DNA of 64,000 nt from an uncultured Collinsella sp. (lineage in GTDB: Bacteria > Actinomycetota > Coriobacteriia > Coriobacteriales > Coriobacteriaceae): positions 41,681 through 105,680 of the forward strand of contig CABUNJ010000005.1 in NCBI GenBank assembly GCA_902492935.1. The letters are read 5' to 3'. The notes below the pieces were generated by a model. It saw only the letters and a list, made by a program, of their open reading frames with translations. It was not told where the DNA came from and made no database searches. Both the position numbers and the translations under genes were made by a program. Shown here in pieces: positions 57,033 to 64,000 of the stretch. Within the stretch, counting starts at the first letter, position 1. Each line of letters begins with the position of its first letter.

Positions 57033-57251
57033 GTCTCGGTCTGTAACATCTGGCGGGAAATATGACCTCTAACTGTTACAGATTGAGACAGACTGCCCGG
57101 GGTCAACTCAAATGTCTTGATCTGTAACATCTAGAGAGGTTTTTGACCCCTTACTGTTACAGATTGAGATGTTATCTCGCGGGGCTGGGGTTTTGTCTCG
57201 ATCTGTAACAACTAGACCGGTTTTTGGGTTCTAACTGTTACAGATCGAGAC
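57033..57251. repeat. 57-nt palindrome array 6 (3 units)
   Basis: Units at 57033-57089, 57114-57170 and 57195-57251, each 57 nt, with two 24-nt spacers (81-nt pitch). The loop of unit 1 is A-rich; units 2 and 3 are T-rich (GGTTTTTG), suggesting inverted orientation as in array 5. It lies between the surface-protein gene start and the kinase gene end. Confidence 0.95.
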
Positions 57252-57293
57252 AATTGCCGGGAAGGGGTCCCGTCACGGCGAGACGCTCGCTTC

Positions 57294-59369
57294 CTAGATA
57301 CAGAATCCGGGGATCACGCAGGTTCGCTTGTTTGGCTTTTCCGCAGGCGTTGCGTACGTAAAGACGTCGCCGTCGTGTCCCACGCGATTCATATAGAGTG
57401 TGCCTTCGCTCTCCGATGTGTCAGGACTCGCCGTTCGTTCCCACCAACAGGTGTCTTTGCCCTTCCACTGGCGAACCAACGTTTCGTTCGTGGTATACGG
57501 ACTTACCTTTAGCTCGCGGAAGAGTTGGTACTCCTTGCCCTCGCCGTTATAGATGTCGGCCAGGTAGTGAAAACCCTTGGCAAACGAATCGGGCGGTTGC
57601 GTACCGCACAGCTCGACCATGGCGGGCAGCCAAAGGGTTGAGGGCAGCTCGCTCAGACACGATGCGCTTCTGGCGGCGCCAACGTTGTTCGAGATCTTTT
57701 TGACAGATTTAATGAGTGCGCGTAACTCGTTGGGCAGCAGCTTAAGGCCGTTGCCGTCGAGCCATTCCCGCAGCTCGCAATCTGCCCAGCCGGCGCTCAA
57801 CGGTTGGGCCGCGGCGTCGCGTTCGGCAATGCCGGCGTCGAACATAAACGTTAGCCCTGCCTTGCCCGTACCGTCTAGAAGCTCGTCGTGGCGAATGCCC
57901 ACAAGCTGCGCGCCAACCTGCAGCCCGTTGGTGAGCGTGACACGCTTGGTACACGGATAGGGGATATGCCCATCGGCATCGAGCAGGTGATAGCGCTTGG
58001 CAATCTCGCGTGCCTCGCTACGGGTCTCGGCGGCCTTAATCTTGAGCGAAATCTCCTGCAGCTGATCCCAAGTGTAGTCGTCAAGCGAACCGCGGATGCC
58101 GTCCAGGTAGTCGGGGATGCCAAAGCCATGGGTCGCCGCCCCAATGACGCTGAGCCCCGCAACGGCTGCAACGACGCCACCGATAATAAAGCGGCGGCGG
58201 GTCATGGCATCGTGCCGGGCCTGCTCCAGGATCTCTCTCGCGCGCTCGCCGGCGACGTCGACCTTAAGGTGCGTGCCGGAGTCGATGTCGATTGCGGCGT
58301 CACTGCCCGCGCCTTCGCGGCCCTCGGATTCGGCATCGGTGAGGTATGCCGAGAGCACCTCGAGCATCTGCTGCTCGGTGGGGCGATCGCACTGCTCGAC
58401 TGAGATGCCTTTCATGATGATCTGGACAAGTGCTTCATCGCCCTCGCAGCGCGGCTCGAGCGGTGCCGGCTTGGTCTTGGTCTTTACGAGATAGAACGAG
58501 CCGGTTGCAGCGGCGTCCGTCGACTCAAAGTCAAACGGTTTGCGACCGCTGTAGAGCTGGTACAGAATGCTCGAAAGCGCATAGACGTCGATTGCCGGCG
58601 AACGGCGAAGGGCCGCGATGCCTTCGATATCCTGCGTGAGCATCTCGGGCGCGGCGTATGCGGGCGTGGCAAAGCGCCAGATGTCGGCGCGCCGGGTGAT
58701 CGTGTCGTCGCCGAGAGCCATGGTCGCGGAGCCCATGTCGATGAGGCAGGGGTCAAAGGAGCAATCGGCAATCTGCTGCTCGAGCGTTCGGCTGGTGGTG
58801 CGGAACATAATATTGGCAGGCGACAGGTCGCGATGGACGACCGGATTCACGAGGCCTTGGGTCATCAAGAGCGCACGAAGCGCGGCGTTTCCGACGGCGG
58901 CGACCATCTGGGTGGTCAGCCCGCCCGAGGCGTCGTGAGGAAGCAGAGGCAGCGCCTGCTTGAGTGAGGTGCCCTCGACCCACTCCATGAGGATGAGCGG
59001 GTCATCCTCGCACGATCCGTAGCCATAGACGCGCGGAAATCCGCGCAGGTGCGAGACGGTACACAGATGACGGTACTCCTCGAACAGCGCAGCGGTGTTG
59101 GCCAGGTGCGCTGCCGATTGCTCGGCGGAGCGGTCGGGGGCTTGGCCGGAAAGGATGGCGTTGTCTGCCAGTAACTTGACGGCAAAGACCTCGCCGTTGG
59201 TGTTAGTCGCGCGCAGCACGTGGCCGATGTTGCCGTCGCTGCGATGGGCCGTTTGAAGAATGAGCGTCATAAACCGGCGCTTGGCATCGTCCTCGGCGCT
59301 GGGGTCGACCGCCACGGCGGTGTCGAACGTGTCGAGACGGATGAGTTTATTGCCGTCGACGATATCCAT
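57294..59369 (-). CDS. Membrane Ser/Thr protein kinase with C-terminal sensor-like domain
   Basis: A 691-aa protein. The N-terminal kinase domain has ATP Lys65 (VFAVKLL), the catalytic loop HRDLSPANIMF at about residue 178 and a metal motif DMGSA in place of DFG. The APE-like segment TPAYAAPEML is present. A basic juxtamembrane stretch leads to one membrane helix (about residues 390-412, IIGGVVAAVAGLSVIGAA). About 275 residues then lie outside, ending in a DUF6273-like domain (WADCELREWLDGNGLKLLPNEL). It probably senses an extracellular cue and phosphorylates cytoplasmic partners, such as the FHA protein upstream on the same strand. The start at 59369 lacks a strong ribosome site. Confidence 0.88.
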   Translation of the reverse strand: MDIVDGNKLIRLDTFDTAVAVDPSAEDDAKRRFMTLILQTAHRSDGNIGHVLRATNTNGEVFAVKLLADNAILSGQAPDRSAEQSAAHLANTAALFEEYRHLCTVSHLRGFPRVYGYGSCEDDPLILMEWVEGTSLKQALPLLPHDASGGLTTQMVAAVGNAALRALLMTQGLVNPVVHRDLSPANIMFRTTSRTLEQQIADCSFDPCLIDMGSATMALGDDTITRRADIWRFATPAYAAPEMLTQDIEGIAALRRSPAIDVYALSSILYQLYSGRKPFDFESTDAAATGSFYLVKTKTKPAPLEPRCEGDEALVQIIMKGISVEQCDRPTEQQMLEVLSAYLTDAESEGREGAGSDAAIDIDSGTHLKVDVAGERAREILEQARHDAMTRRRFIIGGVVAAVAGLSVIGAATHGFGIPDYLDGIRGSLDDYTWDQLQEISLKIKAAETRSEAREIAKRYHLLDADGHIPYPCTKRVTLTNGLQVGAQLVGIRHDELLDGTGKAGLTFMFDAGIAERDAAAQPLSAGWADCELREWLDGNGLKLLPNELRALIKSVKKISNNVGAARSASCLSELPSTLWLPAMVELCGTQPPDSFAKGFHYLADIYNGEGKEYQLFRELKVSPYTTNETLVRQWKGKDTCWWERTASPDTSESEGTLYMNRVGHDGDVFTYATPAEKPNKRTCVIPGFCI

Positions 59370-59465
59370 GAGAATGCTCCTGTCAATACGAATAAAGCTG
59401 GGTCATCAAGACGAGGAGAGCGGAAGGGAAGCGATTTGACCCGTCATGATAGATATTGCCAGCGG

Positions 59466-59927
59466 CTATTTAGCCAGGGATACGACCAGGAAGGAAGTAT
59501 CCGTTCCCAGCTGAAGAATGTCACCATTTGCAATGATTGCGGAGGGAGAGGCCTCTGAAATTCCTCGTTTGCTTCGGGGCATTTCGAGCGTCCGCTCTTT
59601 TCCGTTCGATCCGCTAACGAGAACTGTCCCGTTTGTAGAATGAAGCCCCCTTGCGTACCAGGTGCCGTTTTCGAGCCAGATATGAAGATGCCGGCGCGAC
59701 ACCGAGCTTCCAACATCAGTGATATCGGAGGCGTTGTAACTAATGGAGCCAATGACTGTCCCCTCGGGCTCAATAGACAGAGGGTGAATCGGGGGGACGA
59801 TCGAGCTGCCGATTACGCGAATTAACCCCAGCTGGGTTTGATTGGGTTTGCGGGAAGCTCGTTTCGGTTTACCCGGGCTCGTCAATTCTGTCTTTAAAGA
59901 GACGGCAAGGCTCGCGTTGGCAAACAT
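59466..59927 (-). CDS. FHA-domain protein (start uncertain)
   Basis: About 153 aa with a C-terminal forkhead-associated phosphothreonine-binding domain: GTVIGSISYNASDIT, VSRRHLHIWLENGTWYARG and STNGTVLVSG, with the conserved Arg, Ser-x-x-His and Asn-Gly-Thr. It should read the state of the neighbouring kinase or its targets. ATG 59927 is placed ten bases after the stop of the upstream reading frame, with AAGAG before it. The frame is open upstream to 60059 and encodes similar-looking sequence. A frameshift that joins it to the gene at 59938-60399 is therefore an alternative. Confidence 0.72.
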   Translation of the reverse strand: MFANASLAVSLKTELTSPGKPKRASRKPNQTQLGLIRVIGSSIVPPIHPLSIEPEGTVIGSISYNASDITDVGSSVSRRHLHIWLENGTWYARGLHSTNGTVLVSGSNGKERTLEMPRSKRGISEASPSAIIANGDILQLGTDTSFLVVSLAK

Positions 59928-59937
59928 CTCGGTGCTC

Positions 59938-60399
59938 TTAACGGCAAGCCGAGGCGTTTTGCAGGCAGCCGCACGCAATGAAGAGATGCAGATATAAGAT
60001 GTCGCGGTCCAGCTCTGATTTGAGCGTCCCGTTATTAATTCTGTGCAGTGCGTTGGCATAGACGCTTGCGTCCTCGCCGATGCAGGTTAGAGCTTCTTGC
60101 ATGTTGAGCGCCGCCGGCCCCGCATAGTGCGCGGACACGAGACGGCGCGCATTTGCCCCGCCTAAATTCGAGATGATTTTCGAAAACAACGTCTGAGTGC
60201 TAATGCCAAAGTTAGAAAACTCGGTGGGATCGATGGAGCCCGGCGCGGCGTTTGTAATCTTTCGCGAAAGAAACGGACGATTGGAGACATGGCTGAACAG
60301 ATCAGACTTGCTCGAAATGAGAATCGAGGCGGCGGCGCAGTTGGTGATGCCGCCGAAGCTTCGCAGGTCTCCGTACATCTCTGAACTTGGTGTACGCAT
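59938..60399 (-). CDS. Hypothetical protein, possible N-terminal part of the FHA protein
   Basis: A 153-aa mixed helical protein, with MYGDLRSFGGITNCAAASILI and VSAHYAGPAALNMQEALTCIGEDASVYANALHRINNGTLKSELDRD. The ribosome site GGAGG before ATG 60399 is strong. It ends at 59938, overlapping the open FHA frame. A single base change in the CAAAAC run near 59960 would fuse the two into one protein of about 310 aa. Whether this is a real pair, a programmed shift or a mutation cannot be decided here. It starts a minus-strand unit with the FHA and kinase genes. The 280-nt gap to the divergent gene at 60680 contains no clear gene and presumably both promoters. Confidence 0.6.
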   Translation of the reverse strand: MRTPSSEMYGDLRSFGGITNCAAASILISSKSDLFSHVSNRPFLSRKITNAAPGSIDPTEFSNFGISTQTLFSKIISNLGGANARRLVSAHYAGPAALNMQEALTCIGEDASVYANALHRINNGTLKSELDRDILYLHLFIACGCLQNASACR

Positions 60400-60679
60400 G
60401 CTCCTCCGTTCCCGTCGTTAGCCTGACGAGCCTTTAAAATGTGCGCGCCGATTGCCGGGCTTAGGCCAACTCGTAAGGAATGTGCTGGTGGGCGCATTCG
60501 GCGTTCGGCACGATGGCACGGGTAGCACGAATCGAATGATGGTCACGCAAAGCAACGGACAGGGTGTCCCGACCGCCGTTCGCGTAACCTTTTGCGACCA
60601 TTTTAGATGTTGCGCAACACTTCTCGCAATTTCAGCGATAGAAATATTACGAAAGTTCATCGGCTGAAAGGAAAGGGTT

Positions 60680-61303
60680 ATGGCGCTTTACGACGAAGTC
60701 AGAACCATACCTTATGACACCTTTGACTATAAAGCAGAGTGCGATAAGTACGATAGGGCGTCCTCGGAATGGGACAAGTTTATGCAGGCCGCCGCTCTTG
60801 CGAAGTTTGCCAAAAACAATGGTGACCGAGGCGGCGAGGAAGGTTGGCTTTTGCGTGCATTGTACTGGGCCGATTACGGATCGGACAATTACAGCAAGGT
60901 AGCTTACGCGCTTGCCGACTATTGCGATAGGTATGGCGTCTATATTAGCCGCTGTATGGGGGACGACGATGTGCCCACCCGCATGGACGGCAGGCTTTGG
61001 AGAAAGATTGCTAGGGGAGAAAGCCTTAGCGATGACTCTTCAACGGACTCGCAGGATGGTTCCGGCCCCTCTGCCGAGGCCGCGGCTCAGGTTGGCGCGG
61101 CGGCTTCGAAGGGCCTAATCGACGAGGTTGGCTGGGGCACCGTTATCCTGCTGCCCTTTGGCGTCTTTATGATTGGCAAGTTCATCCTCGACACCTACGG
61201 CGATATCATCTTTGGCTTCCTGAAGACTGCGGGCATCGTAGTTGCCGTCATCGCGGCGTTGTTTGTCATTACAAAGTTCATTCTTCCAAGATTTCGTGGT
61301 TAA
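60680..61303 (+). CDS. Hypothetical membrane-anchored protein, 207 aa
   Basis: Residues 1-110 are soluble and aromatic-rich (YDTFDYKAECDKYDRASSEWDKFM, WLLRALYWADYGSDN), perhaps a helical domain. A Ser/Asp/Ala-rich linker follows. Two membrane helices lie near the end (about residues 152-170 and 178-200). ATG 60680 follows GGAAAGGG. First of five co-directional genes with short gaps, divergent from the FHA/kinase genes. Not recognised as a named family. Confidence 0.75.
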   Translation: MALYDEVRTIPYDTFDYKAECDKYDRASSEWDKFMQAAALAKFAKNNGDRGGEEGWLLRALYWADYGSDNYSKVAYALADYCDRYGVYISRCMGDDDVPTRMDGRLWRKIARGESLSDDSSTDSQDGSGPSAEAAAQVGAAASKGLIDEVGWGTVILLPFGVFMIGKFILDTYGDIIFGFLKTAGIVVAVIAALFVITKFILPRFRG

Positions 61304-61326
61304 TAGCGAACGTGTAAGGAGTTCAC

Positions 61327-61785
61327 ATGCAATGCGTGGCTTGCGGAAAAACAATTCCCGACAGCATGGCTTTTTGCCCTTATTGCGGAGCCGCCCAGAC
61401 GGGTGGCACGTCTGGTTCAACGAGTTCGTCAACGGATACGGGAACTGGGTCATCTTCGAATTCCGGTCATGACTCGTCGTCGCAGACTGGCGGGGCAACG
61501 TCTTCCGGTTCAACTCCTGCCCCCACGCCTGCCCCCGCTCCTACTCCCGCGCCCAGCCCCACGCCTGGTGCTGGAACGGCTTCGGGTTCCTCTGCGGGCG
61601 GAAGCACCGCTGCTTCTGCACCCATCGCGCCGACGCAATACGAGTCAGACAAGCGCTTGGGACAAATAGCTTGCGTCCTTTCTGCCGTTGCTTTGGTTCT
61701 CGTGATCGCTGGTCTACAGAAGGCATACATCGGTCTCGGCGTAATCATCGCTGCTTACCTGCTGGTCAACATTTTTAGGAAGTAG
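61327..61785 (+). CDS. Zinc-ribbon membrane protein
   Basis: A 152-aa protein. The N-terminal zinc ribbon has CVACGKTIPDSMAFCPYCG (Cys3, 6, 17, 20). A low-complexity Ser/Gly/Thr linker, then a Pro/Ala-Pro/Thr repeat, follow. Two membrane helices are at the C-terminus (about residues 111-128 and 131-148). ATG 61327 follows AAGGAG. Gene order suggests it works with the GTPase two genes downstream, which also carries zinc knuckles and membrane helices. Confidence 0.8.
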   Translation: MQCVACGKTIPDSMAFCPYCGAAQTGGTSGSTSSSTDTGTGSSSNSGHDSSSQTGGATSSGSTPAPTPAPAPTPAPSPTPGAGTASGSSAGGSTAASAPIAPTQYESDKRLGQIACVLSAVALVLVIAGLQKAYIGLGVIIAAYLLVNIFRK

Positions 61786-61797
61786 GAGGAGACAAGC

Positions 61798-61992
61798 ATG
61801 GCGTTATTTGGAATTGTTGCCGTTCTGTTCCTTTTGGCTGTCATCTACGCGATCGTGAGGACTTTTCAAGCCCAGATCACCTTTGTTCTTGGCGCTATCA
61901 TTCTGAGCTTCTGCGCATATGGCGTTTTTAAGGCCTTCAAGAATTACGCGGCTGCATTTAAGAAAAACGCGATTGATTCGAACAGGAGCTAG
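61798..61992 (+). CDS. Small two-helix membrane protein
   Basis: A 64-aa protein. Hydrophobic segments are at residues 4-20 and 27-44, with a basic C-terminal tail (AAFKKNAIDSNRS). ATG 61798 is preceded by AGGAGG. It lies 12 bases after the zinc-ribbon gene and 5 bases before the GTPase gene, so it is part of the same transcript. No family is recognised. Confidence 0.75.
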   Translation: MALFGIVAVLFLLAVIYAIVRTFQAQITFVLGAIILSFCAYGVFKAFKNYAAAFKKNAIDSNRS

Positions 61993-61997
61993 CGATT

Positions 61998-63536
61998 ATG
62001 GCATTGACTGACGAGCGCTATAACCAGACGGCTGCTCTTTTGCCGCCCGAGCCTTCTCGTGCTGAGTACTGGCTCGATAAGGGTTTCTCTGATCTTGGAG
62101 CGACGATTCGAGAGGCGATTGTTCTTAACAGGGTTACGCGCGGGGAATTAATTACCGAGCTCTACAACGGCGGCTTTATACACAAGATCCTGTGGGGCAT
62201 CTGCTTCCTCTCGTTTCTTGTTGCGGGCGTTGCGGGAACGGTAATCTTTGCATTCATTCATTCGGCCGTCATCATGGTCGTAATGGTGCTCGTTTACATC
62301 CTCTTTGGTCTTTCGCGCGCGTTGGATGCTTGGTATCGCAAAACGCGCAAGATGGAGTTTGTCTGCGAGCAGTGCAAGCATGTTTGGCCGACCCCTGGGT
62401 ATGTTTGCCCCAAGTGCGGCAAGGTCCATTCCTACCTTCGTCCCAACACGTTCGGCTTCTATACGCACGTGTGCGAGTGCGGCCAAAAGCTCCCGTGCAC
62501 CTTCTTTGCGTCTGCTAAGGGGCCTGATGGGTCGACCATCCATCGCTCTGACTTGGAGCAGTGCTGCCCTAATCCCAATTGCGCTCATTCGGTCGCTTCG
62601 GGCGAGGCCAGAACGATGTCTATTCCCGTTGTTGGCGGCCGTTCGGTAGGAAAGACCTCCTACATCGCGGCGCTTGCTCACGATCTCGTGCTCGACCGCG
62701 CTGCTCAGCAGGGCTATGACACCGATTTTCTCGACGATAGCAAGCGAGGGCTCTTCTCCGAGCTCGAGAAGATTTATCAATCGGGCGATGCGAGCATGAC
62801 GAGCGAGGACTCCGACGTCAAGCGCGCCTCCGCGTTCTCGCTGAGTGTCTTTGTCCGCAAGGACGGGCTTGATCCCGACCGTCTAATCCATCTCTACGAC
62901 GTCGCCGGTGAGACCTTCCTTAATAACGACGAGCACGAGGACCAGCTTCAGTACGCATACGCCGAGGGTGCCGTGCTGCTGGTGGATCCCATGAGCATCC
63001 CGGATTTGGCAAGCGAGCTCGAGGAAGGACTTTCGGCAACGGACGCTGCCGTCTCTGGTCGCTCGAACCCCGATGACGTTTTGGCTTCCTTGATTGAGAA
63101 GGTCAAAAGCGTTGCCAAGCCAGATCGTCAGGGCAGATTTGCCATGCCCCTTGCCGTGGTGCTCAGCAAGACGGATCTTCCGGGCTTGGATGAAAAAATC
63201 GGACAGGCTGCCTGCGATGCGTATCTTGCTGCAAATCCCGAGTGTCCTGCCGCCGACGCACAGGATGCCGTGCTTCGCGATTTCCTGCTCGAATACGGCA
63301 TGGGCAACTTCTTGACGTCGCTTAAGGCGAGCTTCCGCTCGTATCGCTTCTTTGCGGCCTCTGCTGTTGGTCACGAGCGTCTCGCCGGTGCTTACGATCC
63401 CAAGGGCGTTGTCGAGCCGTTTGCATGGATTGCGGGCCAGGCAGACCCGACGTTTGCCACGGCGATTTCCCTCCCCGTTGAGAACGCTGTTTCTTATGCC
63501 CAGCAGCTCGAGATCGATCGAAGGAAGAAGAGGTAG
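61998..63536 (+). CDS. Membrane-anchored P-loop GTPase with zinc knuckles (DO-GTPase-like)
   Basis: A 512-aa protein. An N-terminal region, then two or three membrane helices (about residues 65-108). Cysteine knuckles lie at residues 123-195 (CEQCKHVW, CPKCGK, CECGQ, CCPNPNC). The GTPase domain has Walker A GGRSVGKT at 213-220, switch-like DVAGE at 301-305, and a specificity motif SKTD at 390-393. The DVAGE and the large inserted helical segment recall the so-called double-GTPase (DO-GTPase) families linked to bacterial conflict systems. This placement is by motif and not by search. The gene sits in a tight operon with membrane and GrpE-like proteins. Confidence 0.78.
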   Translation: MALTDERYNQTAALLPPEPSRAEYWLDKGFSDLGATIREAIVLNRVTRGELITELYNGGFIHKILWGICFLSFLVAGVAGTVIFAFIHSAVIMVVMVLVYILFGLSRALDAWYRKTRKMEFVCEQCKHVWPTPGYVCPKCGKVHSYLRPNTFGFYTHVCECGQKLPCTFFASAKGPDGSTIHRSDLEQCCPNPNCAHSVASGEARTMSIPVVGGRSVGKTSYIAALAHDLVLDRAAQQGYDTDFLDDSKRGLFSELEKIYQSGDASMTSEDSDVKRASAFSLSVFVRKDGLDPDRLIHLYDVAGETFLNNDEHEDQLQYAYAEGAVLLVDPMSIPDLASELEEGLSATDAAVSGRSNPDDVLASLIEKVKSVAKPDRQGRFAMPLAVVLSKTDLPGLDEKIGQAACDAYLAANPECPAADAQDAVLRDFLLEYGMGNFLTSLKASFRSYRFFAASAVGHERLAGAYDPKGVVEPFAWIAGQADPTFATAISLPVENAVSYAQQLEIDRRKKR

Positions 63537-63542
63537 ACGAAC

Positions 63543-63983
63543 ATGACTGACGATGTTTTTGTTCCCTCGTTTGAGGACGTCGCGCCCGAAGAACCTGTGT
63601 GCGAGGAGGTGGGGTGCGCAAGCGAACCCGTTGAGACTGCCGAGCCTGCTGCGGAGTCGGCCGAGCCCGTTGAAACTGGGACGCCTGCCACCGACGACAC
63701 AGCCGTCGAGGAGGGGGAGTGCGATTGCGACGCGAATGCCACTGCTGGTGTTGAAGTTGGCGAGTCGACTCCCGTTATGCCTGCCGAGGAGCTGGGGCGT
63801 CGCCTCGATGCTTTGGATGAGGGGATTGCTCAACTAACAGGGCTCTTCCGTCAGAAGATTGATCGCACCACCTTTGAGGAGGAAGTGCTCAAGAGCAACA
63901 GTGCAGAAATTGAGCGGTATCGCTCCGGCGTGTACGAAAAAATCAGAGGCTTCGGTAGTTTGTGTGACAAGGGGCTAGCCTAG
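63543..63983 (+). CDS. Acidic GrpE-like coiled-coil protein
   Basis: A 146-aa protein. The first 80 residues are very acidic and low-complexity (many Glu, Ala, Val). The rest is a short coiled coil, LGRRLDALDEGIAQLTGLFRQKIDRTTFEEEVLK, and SAEIERYRSGVYEKI. This resembles the long-helix part of GrpE-like nucleotide exchange factors that accompany Hsp70-like proteins in some bacterial clusters. The beta-domain of true GrpE is absent. It follows the GTPase gene by six bases. Genes beyond position 64000 would show whether an Hsp70-like partner follows. Confidence 0.6.
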   Translation: MTDDVFVPSFEDVAPEEPVCEEVGCASEPVETAEPAAESAEPVETGTPATDDTAVEEGECDCDANATAGVEVGESTPVMPAEELGRRLDALDEGIAQLTGLFRQKIDRTTFEEEVLKSNSAEIERYRSGVYEKIRGFGSLCDKGLA

Positions 63984-64000
63984 GCAGCAACGCTCTTCGC

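Noticed and set aside
60418..60667. Short open frames on both strands between the divergent FHA and GTPase units
   Set aside because: No ribosome site and no protein-like composition. The space is needed for divergent promoters.

Overview
The window looks like chromosome of a Coriobacteriia gut actinobacterium, most likely Collinsella or a close relative (inference). The basis is high-GC codon use, L31 with a long Ala/Glu-rich tail, FtsE with a long Pro/Ala-rich extension, a split transketolase, a MurNAc-scavenging operon, an LPxTG-type surface protein and many intergenic palindromes. Most of the sequence is ordinary core genome. No complete prophage or insertion sequence is visible.

Layout. 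1-6 kb: adenine deaminase, two Cof-type HAD phosphatases, citrate synthase and an ACT-domain regulator. 6.2-12.9 kb: an accessory island with a decapitated tyrosine recombinase, an XRE regulator plus DUF2975-type membrane protein, and an unusual ABC system with three related permease modules on two polypeptides and two ATPases. 13-26 kb: rpmE, secA-prfB, a YitT-type protein, split transketolase, ftsEX, RNase R, a lone serine recombinase. 26.5-36 kb: VanZ-like protein, the MurNAc operon (murR-murQ-murP-mupG), an ArsC/Spx-like protein, tRNA-Gln and tRNA-Glu, a TPR-like protein, smpB, flavin reductase and rubredoxin. 36-50 kb: Nramp transporter, phosphoglycerate mutase, gltBD, a DUF559/AbiEi-like protein and an amidohydrolase. 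50-57 kb: copA-copZ-csoR copper operon and a CAP-domain coiled-coil surface protein. 57-64 kb: a membrane Ser/Thr kinase with FHA partner, divergent from a cluster of zinc-ribbon, membrane and P-loop GTPase proteins ending in a GrpE-like acidic protein. That cluster probably continues past the window.

The most striking non-coding feature is a family of exactly 57-nt palindromes (arms RTCTYRATCTGTAACA and its complement). It occurs as 20 units in six intergenic arrays between 35.8 and 57.3 kb, with a 79-81 nt pitch. A second family at 32.2 kb has 46-nt units and a 62-nt pitch. It follows the same geometric rule: loop length equals spacer length plus two. These arrays resemble neither CRISPR nor ordinary terminators. 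At least five more palindrome families, several carrying a GGGGAC-type core, lie in other gaps, which suggests REP/REPIN-like dispersal.

Working links. Nitrogen and carbon metabolism is represented by gltBD, citrate synthase, transketolase and phosphoglycerate mutase. Cell-wall recycling is handled by the mur operon and copper homeostasis by copA/copZ/csoR. The kinase-FHA pair and divergent GTPase cluster form a candidate signalling or stress system of unknown role.
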